DNA from: an uncultured Rhodospirillaceae bacterium
GTDB taxonomy: Bacteria > Pseudomonadota > Alphaproteobacteria > Rhodospirillales > Magnetospirillaceae
Direction: 5' to 3'
Assembly: GCA_937887565.1 (NCBI GenBank)
Contig: CALABS010000010.1
Location: forward strand, 1 to 64,000
DNA length: 64,000 nt
Positions 21,336 to 28,964 of the stretch are shown here, piece by piece (position 1 is the stretch's first letter; every line of letters starts with the position of its first letter). The notes under the pieces are model-generated. The model saw only the letters and a list, made by a program, of their open reading frames with translations. It did no database searches and was not told the DNA's origin. Position numbers and translations under genes: made by a program.

Positions 21336-22172
21336 ATGTCGGTGCGCAAGGGCGCCCATGTGGTGGTGATCGGCAACGAGAAGGGCGGATGCGGCAAGAC
21401 CACCGTGGCCATGCATCTCGCCGTCGGCCTGCTGCGCATGGGCTTCCGGGTCGGCTGCATCGACTTGGACCACCGCCAGCAGTCGCTGGGCCGCTACGTC
21501 GCCAACCGCGAGGCCTGGGTGGCGCGGACCCGGGTGCCGCTGCCCATGCCGCGCATCGGCGTCGTCCATCCCAGTCCCCACGAGCTGAAATCCCAGGCCC
21601 AGGCCGAGGAGCGCGAGGCCTTCGATGCCCAATTGGCCGAGCTCAGCCACGCATGCGATTTCGTGCTGGTGGACTGTCCGGGCTCGGACGTGGCGCTGGC
21701 CCGGCACGCCCACACCCATGCCGACACCCTGATCACCCCGATCAACGACAGCCTGCTCGACCTGGACCTGCTGGGGCAACTGGACCCGGTGACCTGGGAG
21801 CTGAGGAAGGCCGGGGTCTACGCCAATCTGGTGTGGGAGCTGCGCCAGGAACGCCGCAAGCGTCACAAGTCTGGCATCGACTGGGTGGTGACCCGCTCGC
21901 GGCTGTCGGCGCTCGCCGACCGCAACAAGCTCAAGATGGCCGAGGTGCTGCCCAAGGTGCAGAAGGTACTCGGATTCCGGTTGTCGGACGGATTCGGCGA
22001 GCGGGTGATCTACCGCTACCTGTTCCTGTGGGGGCTGACGGTGCTGGACCTCAGCCAGTCGGGCATCGACATGGAGCTGACCAAGTCCCACAAGGCCGCC
22101 CGCGACGAGGTGGTGATGCTGCTGAGCAATCTGTGGCTGCCGCGCGTGAACGAACGGCTGGATCGGATTTAA
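21336..22172 (+). CDS. mipZ: MipZ, division-site positioning ParA-type ATPase
   Basis: The product is 278 residues with a deviant Walker A (NEKGGCGKTT, Lys16 and Lys21) and IDLDHRQQS, a MipZ/ParA switch segment. The MipZ-specific segments DTLITPINDSLLDLDLLGQL, DWVVTRSRLS and DRNK are all recognisable, as is GERVIYRYLFLWGLTVLDL. In Caulobacter, MipZ forms gradients from the poles and keeps FtsZ at midcell. The same role is likely here. It is divergent from the PAS kinase and converges on the CheZ-like gene, with the two stop codons overlapping. Confidence 0.9.
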   Translation: MSVRKGAHVVVIGNEKGGCGKTTVAMHLAVGLLRMGFRVGCIDLDHRQQSLGRYVANREAWVARTRVPLPMPRIGVVHPSPHELKSQAQAEEREAFDAQLAELSHACDFVLVDCPGSDVALARHAHTHADTLITPINDSLLDLDLLGQLDPVTWELRKAGVYANLVWELRQERRKRHKSGIDWVVTRSRLSALADRNKLKMAEVLPKVQKVLGFRLSDGFGERVIYRYLFLWGLTVLDLSQSGIDMELTKSHKAARDEVVMLLSNLWLPRVNERLDRI

Positions 22173-22654
22173 AACAGCTCCTCGTCGTCACCCGCCTGGG
22201 CCGGGGCGGAAGGTTCGCGGCCGTGCAGGGCGTCGACCAGACGGCGGCGCCAGTCGGCCAGGCTGACATTGGCGGCCAGCGGCCCGATCCAGTCCTCGAT
22301 CATGACGTCGGTCTCGGCGACCGACCCGATGGCGCGTGTGGCCTCGGCCAGGGCCGCGTGCTGGGCCTTCAAGGTGGTGAGCACCGAGGCCACCTGCTCC
22401 AGCCCCTGGCGCGACCGGTCGGCGGCCTGCAGCTTGTGGACCACGGCCCAGGTCTCGGCCTTCAGGTCGTCGGCGCCGGCCGTCCGGTCCATGCGGGTGA
22501 GCACGCGGGTGGCGCCGTCGGTGGAATTCTCGAACTCCATGCCGGTGTTCACCGCCTCGGCGGCCAGGTAGGCGAAGGCGCGCTGCTGGAGTTCGGAGAA
22601 GGCCTGCCAGCGGGCCAGCAGCTCCAGCACCTTGGCGCAATCCTTGTCGGTCAT
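22169..22654 (-). CDS. Unknown chemotaxis-operon protein, CheZ-like candidate
   Basis: This 161-residue, mostly helical protein is encoded last in the cheR-cheD-cheB operon. Its ATG overlaps the cheB stop as ATGA. In the helix LQAADRSRQGLEQV, Asp79 and Gln83 have the four-residue spacing of the catalytic Asp and Gln of CheZ (DxxxQ). The extreme C-terminus GDDEELF resembles the acidic, hydrophobic CheY-binding tail of CheZ after a Pro/Ala linker. It is therefore a candidate CheY-phosphate phosphatase. Overall similarity to enterobacterial CheZ is not visible beyond these features, so this is inference from motif and context. It could instead be an unrelated adaptation protein. Confidence 0.55.
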   Translation of the reverse strand: MTDKDCAKVLELLARWQAFSELQQRAFAYLAAEAVNTGMEFENSTDGATRVLTRMDRTAGADDLKAETWAVVHKLQAADRSRQGLEQVASVLTTLKAQHAALAEATRAIGSVAETDVMIEDWIGPLAANVSLADWRRRLVDALHGREPSAPAQAGDDEELF

Positions 22655-23727
22655 GATTCTCGGGTCCTCGTGGAATCGGAGCGGCACAGCCTAAGGATTT
22701 CGTCGGCGATGCGCGAGAGGGGAAGTTCCTTCTCGACGGCGCCGATGTCGCGGGCGGCCTTGGGCATGCCGTAGACTACGCAAGAGGATTCGTCCTCGCC
22801 CAAGGTGGCGGCCCCGGCTTGGCGCATGCGCAACAGGCCCTCGGCGCCGTCACGCCCCATGCCGGTCAGGATCACCCCCACCGCCTTGGAGCCGCAGGCC
22901 TCGGCCACCGAATGGAACAGCACGTCGACACTGGGCTTGTGGCCGCTCACCAGCGGGCCGTCATGGACGTGGGTGACCAGCATGGCGCCAGAGCGCCGCA
23001 CCGCCAGATGGCGGTCGCCGGGGGCGATGAAGACGTGGCCGGCGACGATGCGCTCGCCGTCCGCCGCCTCCTTGACCCGCACCGCCGACAGGCCGTCCAG
23101 GCGGGTGGCGAAGCTCTCCGAGAACCGGGGCGGGATGTGCTGGGTGATCACCACCGGCGGCGCGTCGGGCGGCAGCGCGGTGATGACCTCGCGCAACGCC
23201 TCGACCCCGCCGGTGGACGAGCCGATGGCGACCAGACGGTCGGTGGACTTGTAGATGGTGGTGACCGCCAGCTGCCGGGGGCCGGCCGGCACGGCGGGGC
23301 GGTCGGCCAGGGGCCGGACATGGGCGTGGGCGGCCGCCTTGACCTTGTCGATCAGGTCGCGGCCCTGGGCTAGCAGGCCGCCGCCGGCGGCGTCGGATGG
23401 CTTGCAGAACACCTCGACGGCGCCCAGTTCCAGCGCCTTCATGGTGACCTCGGCGCCGCGCTCGGTCAGCGACGACACCATCACCACCGGCATGGGCCGC
23501 AGCGTCATCAGCTTCTCGAGGAAGGCCAGGCCGTCCATGCGCGGCATCTCCACGTCCAGGGTCAGGACGTCGGGATTGAGCGCCTTGATCTTCTCGCGGG
23601 CGACCAACGGGTCGGGGGCGCCTCCAACCACCTCGATGGCGGGGTCCGAGGACAGCACGGCGGTGATCATCTGGCGCATCAGCGCCGAATCATCGACCAC
23701 CAGGACACGGATGCGGCCGGACGGCAT
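22651..23727 (-). CDS. cheB: CheB, receptor methylesterase/deamidase
   Basis: This 358-residue protein has an N-terminal receiver domain with Asp11/Asp12 and phospho-acceptor Asp58 in LTLDVEMPRMDG, then a linker. The C-terminal methylesterase domain has the catalytic Ser in AIGSSTGGVEAL, His in ITQHIPPRFSESF and Asp in LTGMGRDGAEG. It removes methyl groups from chemoreceptors when phosphorylated by CheA, giving adaptation together with CheR. The start at 23727 was chosen because the protein then begins just before the receiver strand IRVLVVDDS. Confidence 0.95.
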   Translation of the reverse strand: MPSGRIRVLVVDDSALMRQMITAVLSSDPAIEVVGGAPDPLVAREKIKALNPDVLTLDVEMPRMDGLAFLEKLMTLRPMPVVMVSSLTERGAEVTMKALELGAVEVFCKPSDAAGGGLLAQGRDLIDKVKAAAHAHVRPLADRPAVPAGPRQLAVTTIYKSTDRLVAIGSSTGGVEALREVITALPPDAPPVVITQHIPPRFSESFATRLDGLSAVRVKEAADGERIVAGHVFIAPGDRHLAVRRSGAMLVTHVHDGPLVSGHKPSVDVLFHSVAEACGSKAVGVILTGMGRDGAEGLLRMRQAGAATLGEDESSCVVYGMPKAARDIGAVEKELPLSRIADEILRLCRSDSTRTRES

Positions 23728-23741
23728 GCGGCGGCGCTCCC

Positions 23742-24377
23742 TTACGTGAACATCTCGATGTCGCCCTCGACCTCGCTGGCCTGCAGGCGCGAGCGGTAGG
23801 ACAGTTCGCGATTGACGACGGCGCGTTCGACGTCCTTCTTGAGGAACAGCCGGATGACCTTGCCCAGGCGCGGAAAGAAATGGATGCGGCGCGGATGCAG
23901 TCCGCCCAGGTCCTCGGCGGCGATGCGGAAGCCCTCGTCCTTGAGGAAGCGGCGCACGAACTCGGCGTTGCGGTCGCCGATGGGGAACGACGACTGGCCC
24001 ATGGCCGCCAGCACGTTGCCGCCGCCGAACACCTTGATCTCCAGCTCCGAGCGTCGCGCCCCCCGGCGCAGCAGGTCGTTGATCAGTTCCTCCATGGCGA
24101 AGGTCCCGTAGCGCATCGCCTTGTCCACCGGCGCCCCGGCCGCCGAATCGCCGGGCAGCATGAAATGGTTCATGCCGCCGATCTTCAGCCGCGGGTCCCA
24201 GGCGCAGGCGGCCACGCACGAGCCCAGGACGGTGACGATCATCTCCTGGCCGGCGGTCGAGACGTAGTGCTCGCCGGGCAGGACCTTGACGGCCATGATC
24301 TTGAAGGTCGGATCGAACCAGCGGCGGCGTTCGTTCTCCTCCGCCTGCCCCTCCCAGATCTGGTTGCCGCCGCTCAT
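23742..24377 (-). CDS. cheD: CheD, chemoreceptor glutamine deamidase
   Basis: The product is 211 residues from ATG 24377, overlapping the cheR stop as ATGA. The catalytic Cys54 in LGSCVAACAWDP and His71 in GGMNHFMLPGD are the CheD signature. It deamidates Gln residues of chemoreceptors and in some bacteria works with CheC. No cheC is seen here. The N-terminal ~25 residues are a polar extension. Confidence 0.93.
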   Translation of the reverse strand: MSGGNQIWEGQAEENERRRWFDPTFKIMAVKVLPGEHYVSTAGQEMIVTVLGSCVAACAWDPRLKIGGMNHFMLPGDSAAGAPVDKAMRYGTFAMEELINDLLRRGARRSELEIKVFGGGNVLAAMGQSSFPIGDRNAEFVRRFLKDEGFRIAAEDLGGLHPRRIHFFPRLGKVIRLFLKKDVERAVVNRELSYRSRLQASEVEGDIEMFT

Positions 24378-25243
24378 CTGATTCGCCTGTACGCGGTCTT
24401 TCCCACCACCTCGAACCGATCCGAGACCCCGATCAGGGATTCGGAATGCCCAAGGTACAGCAGGCCGCCCATGTTCAATACATCCGCGTAACGGTTGAAT
24501 AGAACTTTCTGTGTCGGCTTGTCGAAATAGATGGCGACGTTGCGGCAGAAGATGGCGTCGAAGCCGCCCTTCATGGGCCAGTCCTCGTGCAGGTTGAGCT
24601 GCTTGAAGCGGATCAGGCGCTTCAGTTCGTCGGCCATCTGCACGTGTTCGGCGTCGCCGGGAACGCGGCGGAGGAAGCGCTTGCGGTAGGTCTCGGGGAT
24701 GTGCTTGACCGCCTCGATCTTGTAGAGGCCGGTCTGGGCGCGGGTGAGGACGTTGGTGTCGATGTCGGTGGCGAGGATCAGGGCGTCCCAGCCGTCGCCG
24801 TTCTTGAGCACGTCCGCCACCACCATGGCGATGGAATAGGGCTCCTCGCCGGATGAGCAGCCGGCCGACCAGATGCGTACGCGCGGCCGCCGCGGCCGCT
24901 CGGTGAGGCGGGGCGCCAGGACCAGCTCGCGCAGATAGTCGAAATGGTGCGGCTCGCGGAAGAAATGGGTGATGTTGGTGGTGATGGCGTTGACCAGGTT
25001 TTCCACCTCGCCATGCGCGGCCGGTCCCTTCAGCAGGTCCACGTATTCGGCGAAGGTCCGCATGCCCAGGGCGCGCAGCCGCTTGACGAGGCGGCCGCAA
25101 ACCATTTGGCGCTTGTGTTCGGTGAGCACGATGCCGGTCTCGCGCGACATGAAGGCGGAGAGGAAACTGAATTCCTCGTCGCCCAGCTCGAACTCGCGGC
25201 GGTGGGCATGATCCGACCCGATTTCGCCGACGCCTTGCTGCAC
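24374..25243 (-). CDS. cheR: CheR, chemoreceptor methyltransferase
   Basis: The product is 289 residues starting at GTG 25243, which has AGAGGAAA at the right distance. A helical N-terminal domain (GIVLTEHKRQMVCGRLVKRL) is followed by the SAM-binding core IWSAGCSSGEEPYSIAM, then CRNVAIYFD and YLGHSESL. It methylates receptor Glu residues using S-adenosylmethionine. It is the first gene after two hairpins that separate it from the upstream mcp. Confidence 0.95.
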   Translation of the reverse strand: MQQGVGEIGSDHAHRREFELGDEEFSFLSAFMSRETGIVLTEHKRQMVCGRLVKRLRALGMRTFAEYVDLLKGPAAHGEVENLVNAITTNITHFFREPHHFDYLRELVLAPRLTERPRRPRVRIWSAGCSSGEEPYSIAMVVADVLKNGDGWDALILATDIDTNVLTRAQTGLYKIEAVKHIPETYRKRFLRRVPGDAEHVQMADELKRLIRFKQLNLHEDWPMKGGFDAIFCRNVAIYFDKPTQKVLFNRYADVLNMGGLLYLGHSESLIGVSDRFEVVGKTAYRRIR

Positions 25244-25261
25244 GCTTTCCTCTCCCCCACG

Positions 25262-25294
25262 CAAAGAAAGCCCCGCCGGTCGGGCCGGCGGGGG
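25262..25294 (-). terminator. Terminator-like hairpin between mcp and cheR
   Basis: On the minus strand a 9-bp GC stem (CCCCGCCGG/CCGGCGGGG) is followed by CTTTCTTTG, about 20 bases before the cheR start. This is the layout of an intrinsic terminator or attenuator that would reduce read-through into cheRDB. Confidence 0.6.
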
Positions 25295-25296
25295 CA

Positions 25297-25330
25297 GACC
25301 ACCCTGCCTCAACCATGAGGCAGGGTGGTC
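25297..25330 (-). terminator. Long perfect hairpin between mcp and cheR
   Basis: A perfect 15-bp stem (GACCACCCTGCCTCA and its complement) with a 4-base loop lies directly next to the T-tailed hairpin. It may stabilise the 3' end of the upstream che mRNA. Confidence 0.6.
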
Positions 25331-25456
25331 TCGACGTCGTATTGGCCCTCGCCGGGCGCCCGCTTCACGGGCTTGGCCGCGGCCGCAATGGCCGCCGAAC
25401 GCGCCGCGCCTCACACGAGGCCCGACGCTCCAGTCATAGCAGAACTTTCACATTCC

Positions 25457-28330
25457 TCAAAACTCGGCCCAGTCGTCATCCCCACCGGCGTGCGCCTTGG
25501 CCGTCGCCTTGGGGGCCGTCGCCTTGGGGGCGGCGCTCGCGGTCGTCGGGCGGGCGTCGTGGGGTTTGCCCGGCGGCGTCTCGCCGGCCGCCGGCTTGGC
25601 GACCGGCTTGGCCACCGGCTTCACGGCCGGCTTGGCGACCGGCTTGGCCTTCAGGACGGGCTTGACGGCCTGCTTGACCTGCGCCTTGACCGCGGCCGAG
25701 CGGGCCTCGCGGGAGGCGGCGCCCGACTGCTTGATCTCGCCGGCCAGACTGTCGAGAACGCCCATCACGTCATGGGACGCCCGGTCCAGTTCGGCCAGCG
25801 CCGCCTCGGCACCGGCATGGTCGCCGGCGGCGTGGCAGGTCAGCGCCCGTTTGCCGGCATCGTGGACGCGCTTGTGCGGATTCTCCAGGACGGTGAAGGA
25901 CGGGCTGCCCTTGACCGCCGGCTCGTTCACCGAGTCATACCACTTGCCCAGGCGGCAGGTGTGGTGATCGGCGAGCTTGTCGGCGGTCAGGGTGGTCTTG
26001 CCCTCGACGGCGTCGCGGACGTTGTCGCGGAACGAGGCGTGGTCGATCTTGGTGCTGAGCACCAGCGAGGCGTGGTGACCGAGCGAGTGGGCCGAATTGG
26101 CGTCCACCACGAAGAAGGCCATCAGGTCCTCCAGGCCGGCCGCCGCCTCTTCCAGCGAGTGGGCGGCGGCGGTGGATTCCTCGACCAGGGCGGCGTTCTG
26201 CTGGGTCATCTCGTCCATCTGGCTGACGGCGGCGTTGACCTGGTCGATGCCGGCGGCCTGCTCGGACGAGGCGGCGGCGATCTCGGCGACGATGTCGGCC
26301 ACCCGCTTCACCCCGCCCAGGATCTCGTCGAGCGTGGTGCCGGCGCCTGTAACCAGGTCGGCGCCCTGCTTGACCTCGGCCGTCGACTGGGTGATCAGGG
26401 TCTTGATCTCCTTGGACGCCTGCGCCGAGCGCTGGGCCAGGTTGCGGACCTCCTGGGCCACCACCGCGAAGCCCTTGCCGGCGTCGCCGGCCCGCGCCGC
26501 CTCGACGGCGGCGTTCAAGGCCAGCAGATTGGTCTGGAAGGCGATCTCGTCGATCATGCCGACGATGTCGCCGATCTTCTGGCTGGAGGCCTCGATGCGG
26601 CCCATGGCGGCCACCGCGTCGCCGACCACCTGACCGCCCGAGGCGGCCACCTCGCGGGCGCCGGCCGCCAACTGGTTGGCCTGCTGGGCGTTGGCGGCGT
26701 TCTGGCGCACCGTCGCCGCCAACTCCTCCATGGAGGCCGCCGTCTCCTCCAACGCGCTGGCCTGCTGTTCCGAGCGCTCGGACAGGTCCTGGCTGCCCGC
26801 CGCCACCTCGGCCGAGGAGGTGGCGATCTGCTTGGCGGCGGCGTTGATGTTGTTGACGATCTCGAACAGCTTGTTGGCGGTGGCGTTGACGTCGCCCTTC
26901 AGCTTGCCGAACACGCCGCCGTAATCCTTGGTGATCCGCTTGGTCAGGGTTCCCTCGGCCACCGAGCCGAGCACGTCGCTGACGTCGGTCAGGGCGATGT
27001 TCGTCTGCTCCAGCAGGGTGTTGACGCCCTGGCACAGGTCGAGCAGGAAGCCGTCCTTGCCGGTCAGGTCGATGCGGCGTTCCAGGTCGCCCTCGCCGGC
27101 GGCCTTGGCGACCGTCGTCACCTCGCCGACGATGGCGGCCTCGCGGTTCTTCTGCTCCTCCTCGGCCTTGCGGGCGGCCTCGGCGCGGGCGCGTTCCTCT
27201 TCCTCCATGCGCACCTTGTCGACGGCATTGCGCTTGAAGACCTCGACCGCCTTGGCCATCAGGCCGATCTCGTCGCCGCGATCCAGCGCCGGGATGACGA
27301 CGTCCAGCCTGCCGCCGGCCAGATCGGTCATGGAATCGGTCATCTGGTTGACCGGAACCAGGATCGAGCGGGCGATCAGATAGGCGGCGATCAGGCCGAT
27401 GGCCAGGGCGATGACCGAGATGGTTCCCGAGGTCGCCTCCTGGACCGAGGCGGTGGACTGGGTGTCGTCGCGCAAGCCGTCGAGCACTTCGATCTGATGC
27501 CTCTTGGCCTCGCCCACACGCTCGCTGAACTCGGCGGCGATCTTGGCGTTGGTGTCGTTGACCAGCAGATTGTACTGCCGGATCAGGTCGGCTTGGCGCG
27601 CGAAGGTGTCGCGGTACTTGGTCAGCACCGTCTGGACTCGCTCCAGTTCGGCCCGGTCACCGGCGTGAGTCTCGGCGCGCGCGGCGCCGGCCAACAGGTC
27701 GGCGGCGGCGGTGACGTCGGCCAGGGCGGCCGCGGCTTCCTTATCTTCCATGCGGCCCTGGTAGCGCAGCACCGCCAGCCGGGCGCGGCTGAAACTCTCC
27801 TGCGCCCTGGTCGCCGCGACCAGCGTCTCGAAGTCCCGCTCCTGGATTTTGACGGCGACAAGGCGGACCAGCTCCTCGGAGCCCTCACGTCCCAGCACGT
27901 CGGTGCCGTCGCGAACCAGCTTGTCGCGTTCGGCGCGCAGATCGACGACCTTGCGGAAATTGGCCATGTACTGCTCGAACAGCCGTTGCATGACCTGGAG
28001 CTGCTCGCGGGTGTCGGCGTCGCGAACCGAGGCAAGCGCGTCGGTCAACCCCTTGCGGAGCAGGGATTCGAGCTCGTTCACCCGCGCCAGCGCCGAGTCG
28101 GCGCCGGTGTTGGAGAAGTTCACGACGTTGCGGCGCAGCCCGACGACGTTGCGCTCGACGTCCTGGATGTTCAGCGTGTTGGTGGTGACGCGGGCGTAGT
28201 TGTCGACGTTTCCGCCCACCGACCGGAAGCCGAGGAACGAGAATCCGCCAACCACCAACAGGAAGGCCAGGATGAGCAGGAAGCCACCGTAGATGCGGCC
28301 CTTGACGGTCAATCCCGAGGTCTTGGTCAT
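25457..28330 (-). CDS. Methyl-accepting chemotaxis protein with zinc-binding CZB domain and CheR/CheB docking tail
   Basis: This 957-residue protein has a transmembrane helix 1 at about 13-35. A long helical periplasmic region (~36-305) resembles the HBM ligand-binding module. TM2 (~310-335) is followed by HAMP repeats to ~500 and a signalling domain with the conserved tip [20 protein letters not shown]. From ~770 a chemoreceptor zinc-binding (CZB) domain follows, with [10 protein letters not shown] and PHKRVHDAG as likely His/Cys ligands. The last ~75 residues are a Lys/Ala/Pro linker ending DDDWAEF, a match to the W-x-x-F docking peptide for CheR/CheB. It is part of the cheY-A-W transcription unit. 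Confidence 0.9.
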   Translation of the reverse strand: MTKTSGLTVKGRIYGGFLLILAFLLVVGGFSFLGFRSVGGNVDNYARVTTNTLNIQDVERNVVGLRRNVVNFSNTGADSALARVNELESLLRKGLTDALASVRDADTREQLQVMQRLFEQYMANFRKVVDLRAERDKLVRDGTDVLGREGSEELVRLVAVKIQERDFETLVAATRAQESFSRARLAVLRYQGRMEDKEAAAALADVTAAADLLAGAARAETHAGDRAELERVQTVLTKYRDTFARQADLIRQYNLLVNDTNAKIAAEFSERVGEAKRHQIEVLDGLRDDTQSTASVQEATSGTISVIALAIGLIAAYLIARSILVPVNQMTDSMTDLAGGRLDVVIPALDRGDEIGLMAKAVEVFKRNAVDKVRMEEEERARAEAARKAEEEQKNREAAIVGEVTTVAKAAGEGDLERRIDLTGKDGFLLDLCQGVNTLLEQTNIALTDVSDVLGSVAEGTLTKRITKDYGGVFGKLKGDVNATANKLFEIVNNINAAAKQIATSSAEVAAGSQDLSERSEQQASALEETAASMEELAATVRQNAANAQQANQLAAGAREVAASGGQVVGDAVAAMGRIEASSQKIGDIVGMIDEIAFQTNLLALNAAVEAARAGDAGKGFAVVAQEVRNLAQRSAQASKEIKTLITQSTAEVKQGADLVTGAGTTLDEILGGVKRVADIVAEIAAASSEQAAGIDQVNAAVSQMDEMTQQNAALVEESTAAAHSLEEAAAGLEDLMAFFVVDANSAHSLGHHASLVLSTKIDHASFRDNVRDAVEGKTTLTADKLADHHTCRLGKWYDSVNEPAVKGSPSFTVLENPHKRVHDAGKRALTCHAAGDHAGAEAALAELDRASHDVMGVLDSLAGEIKQSGAASREARSAAVKAQVKQAVKPVLKAKPVAKPAVKPVAKPVAKPAAGETPPGKPHDARPTTASAAPKATAPKATAKAHAGGDDDWAEF

Positions 28331-28354
28331 GGTCGTTCTTCCCCTGAATGGGCG

Positions 28355-28855
28355 TCAGGCCGCGTGGCCGGTCAGATCGAGATGGGTGTCGCCGTCGAAC
28401 AGGCGGTCGAGGTCGAGAAGCGCCACCATGCGCCCGTCGACGGTGACCAGCCCCGCCAGCAGTGCGGCATCGGCCTTCTGCTCGATGTCCGGCACCGGCT
28501 GGATGTCGGCCGTGGAAACGGTGATGATGTCGGCGACGGCGTCCACCAGGATTCCCAGGACCTTCTGGCGAACGGCCACGACGATGATGACATGGCGGGC
28601 CGTGGTCTCGGTCAGTCCCTCGGAGAAGCGGGCGCGCAGGTCGAAGATCGGGATGATGGCGCCGCGCAGGTTGATCACGCCGCGCATGTAGTCGGGGGTG
28701 TTCGGCAGCTCGGTCGTCGCCGTCCAGCCCTTGATCTCGCGGATCGCCATGATGTCGACGCCGTATTCCTCGGTGCCGATGGTGAACGAGATGAACTGGC
28801 GAACATCGCCGCTTCCGGAGGTGGCGGAGTGGTCCGTCGACTGGAAAGTCTGCAT
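28355..28855 (-). CDS. cheW: CheW, receptor-kinase coupling protein
   Basis: The product is 166 residues. The CheW fold is visible from RQFISFTIGTEEYGVDIMAI through GVINLRGAIIPIFDLR to GILVDAVADI and the C-terminal DLDRLF. It links chemoreceptors to CheA at the cytoplasmic array. A short polar N-terminal extension precedes the domain. It lies 24 bp upstream of the mcp gene, and about 110 bp separate it from cheA. Confidence 0.94.
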   Translation of the reverse strand: MQTFQSTDHSATSGSGDVRQFISFTIGTEEYGVDIMAIREIKGWTATTELPNTPDYMRGVINLRGAIIPIFDLRARFSEGLTETTARHVIIVVAVRQKVLGILVDAVADIITVSTADIQPVPDIEQKADAALLAGLVTVDGRMVALLDLDRLFDGDTHLDLTGHAA

Positions 28856-28964
28856 GCCGGGTCACCTGAAATTGAGGGACGCGGAAGGTATTTTACCTGA
28901 AACTCCCTGATTTCCCACAAAGGAATTGTGATCTTGGCGATAAGGCTGTGCGCAGAGACTTGCG

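Noticed and set aside
25297..25330. Insertion-sequence end or attachment site
   Set aside because: The perfect inverted repeat has no partner copy, no target duplication and no transposase nearby. A transcript-end hairpin explains it better.
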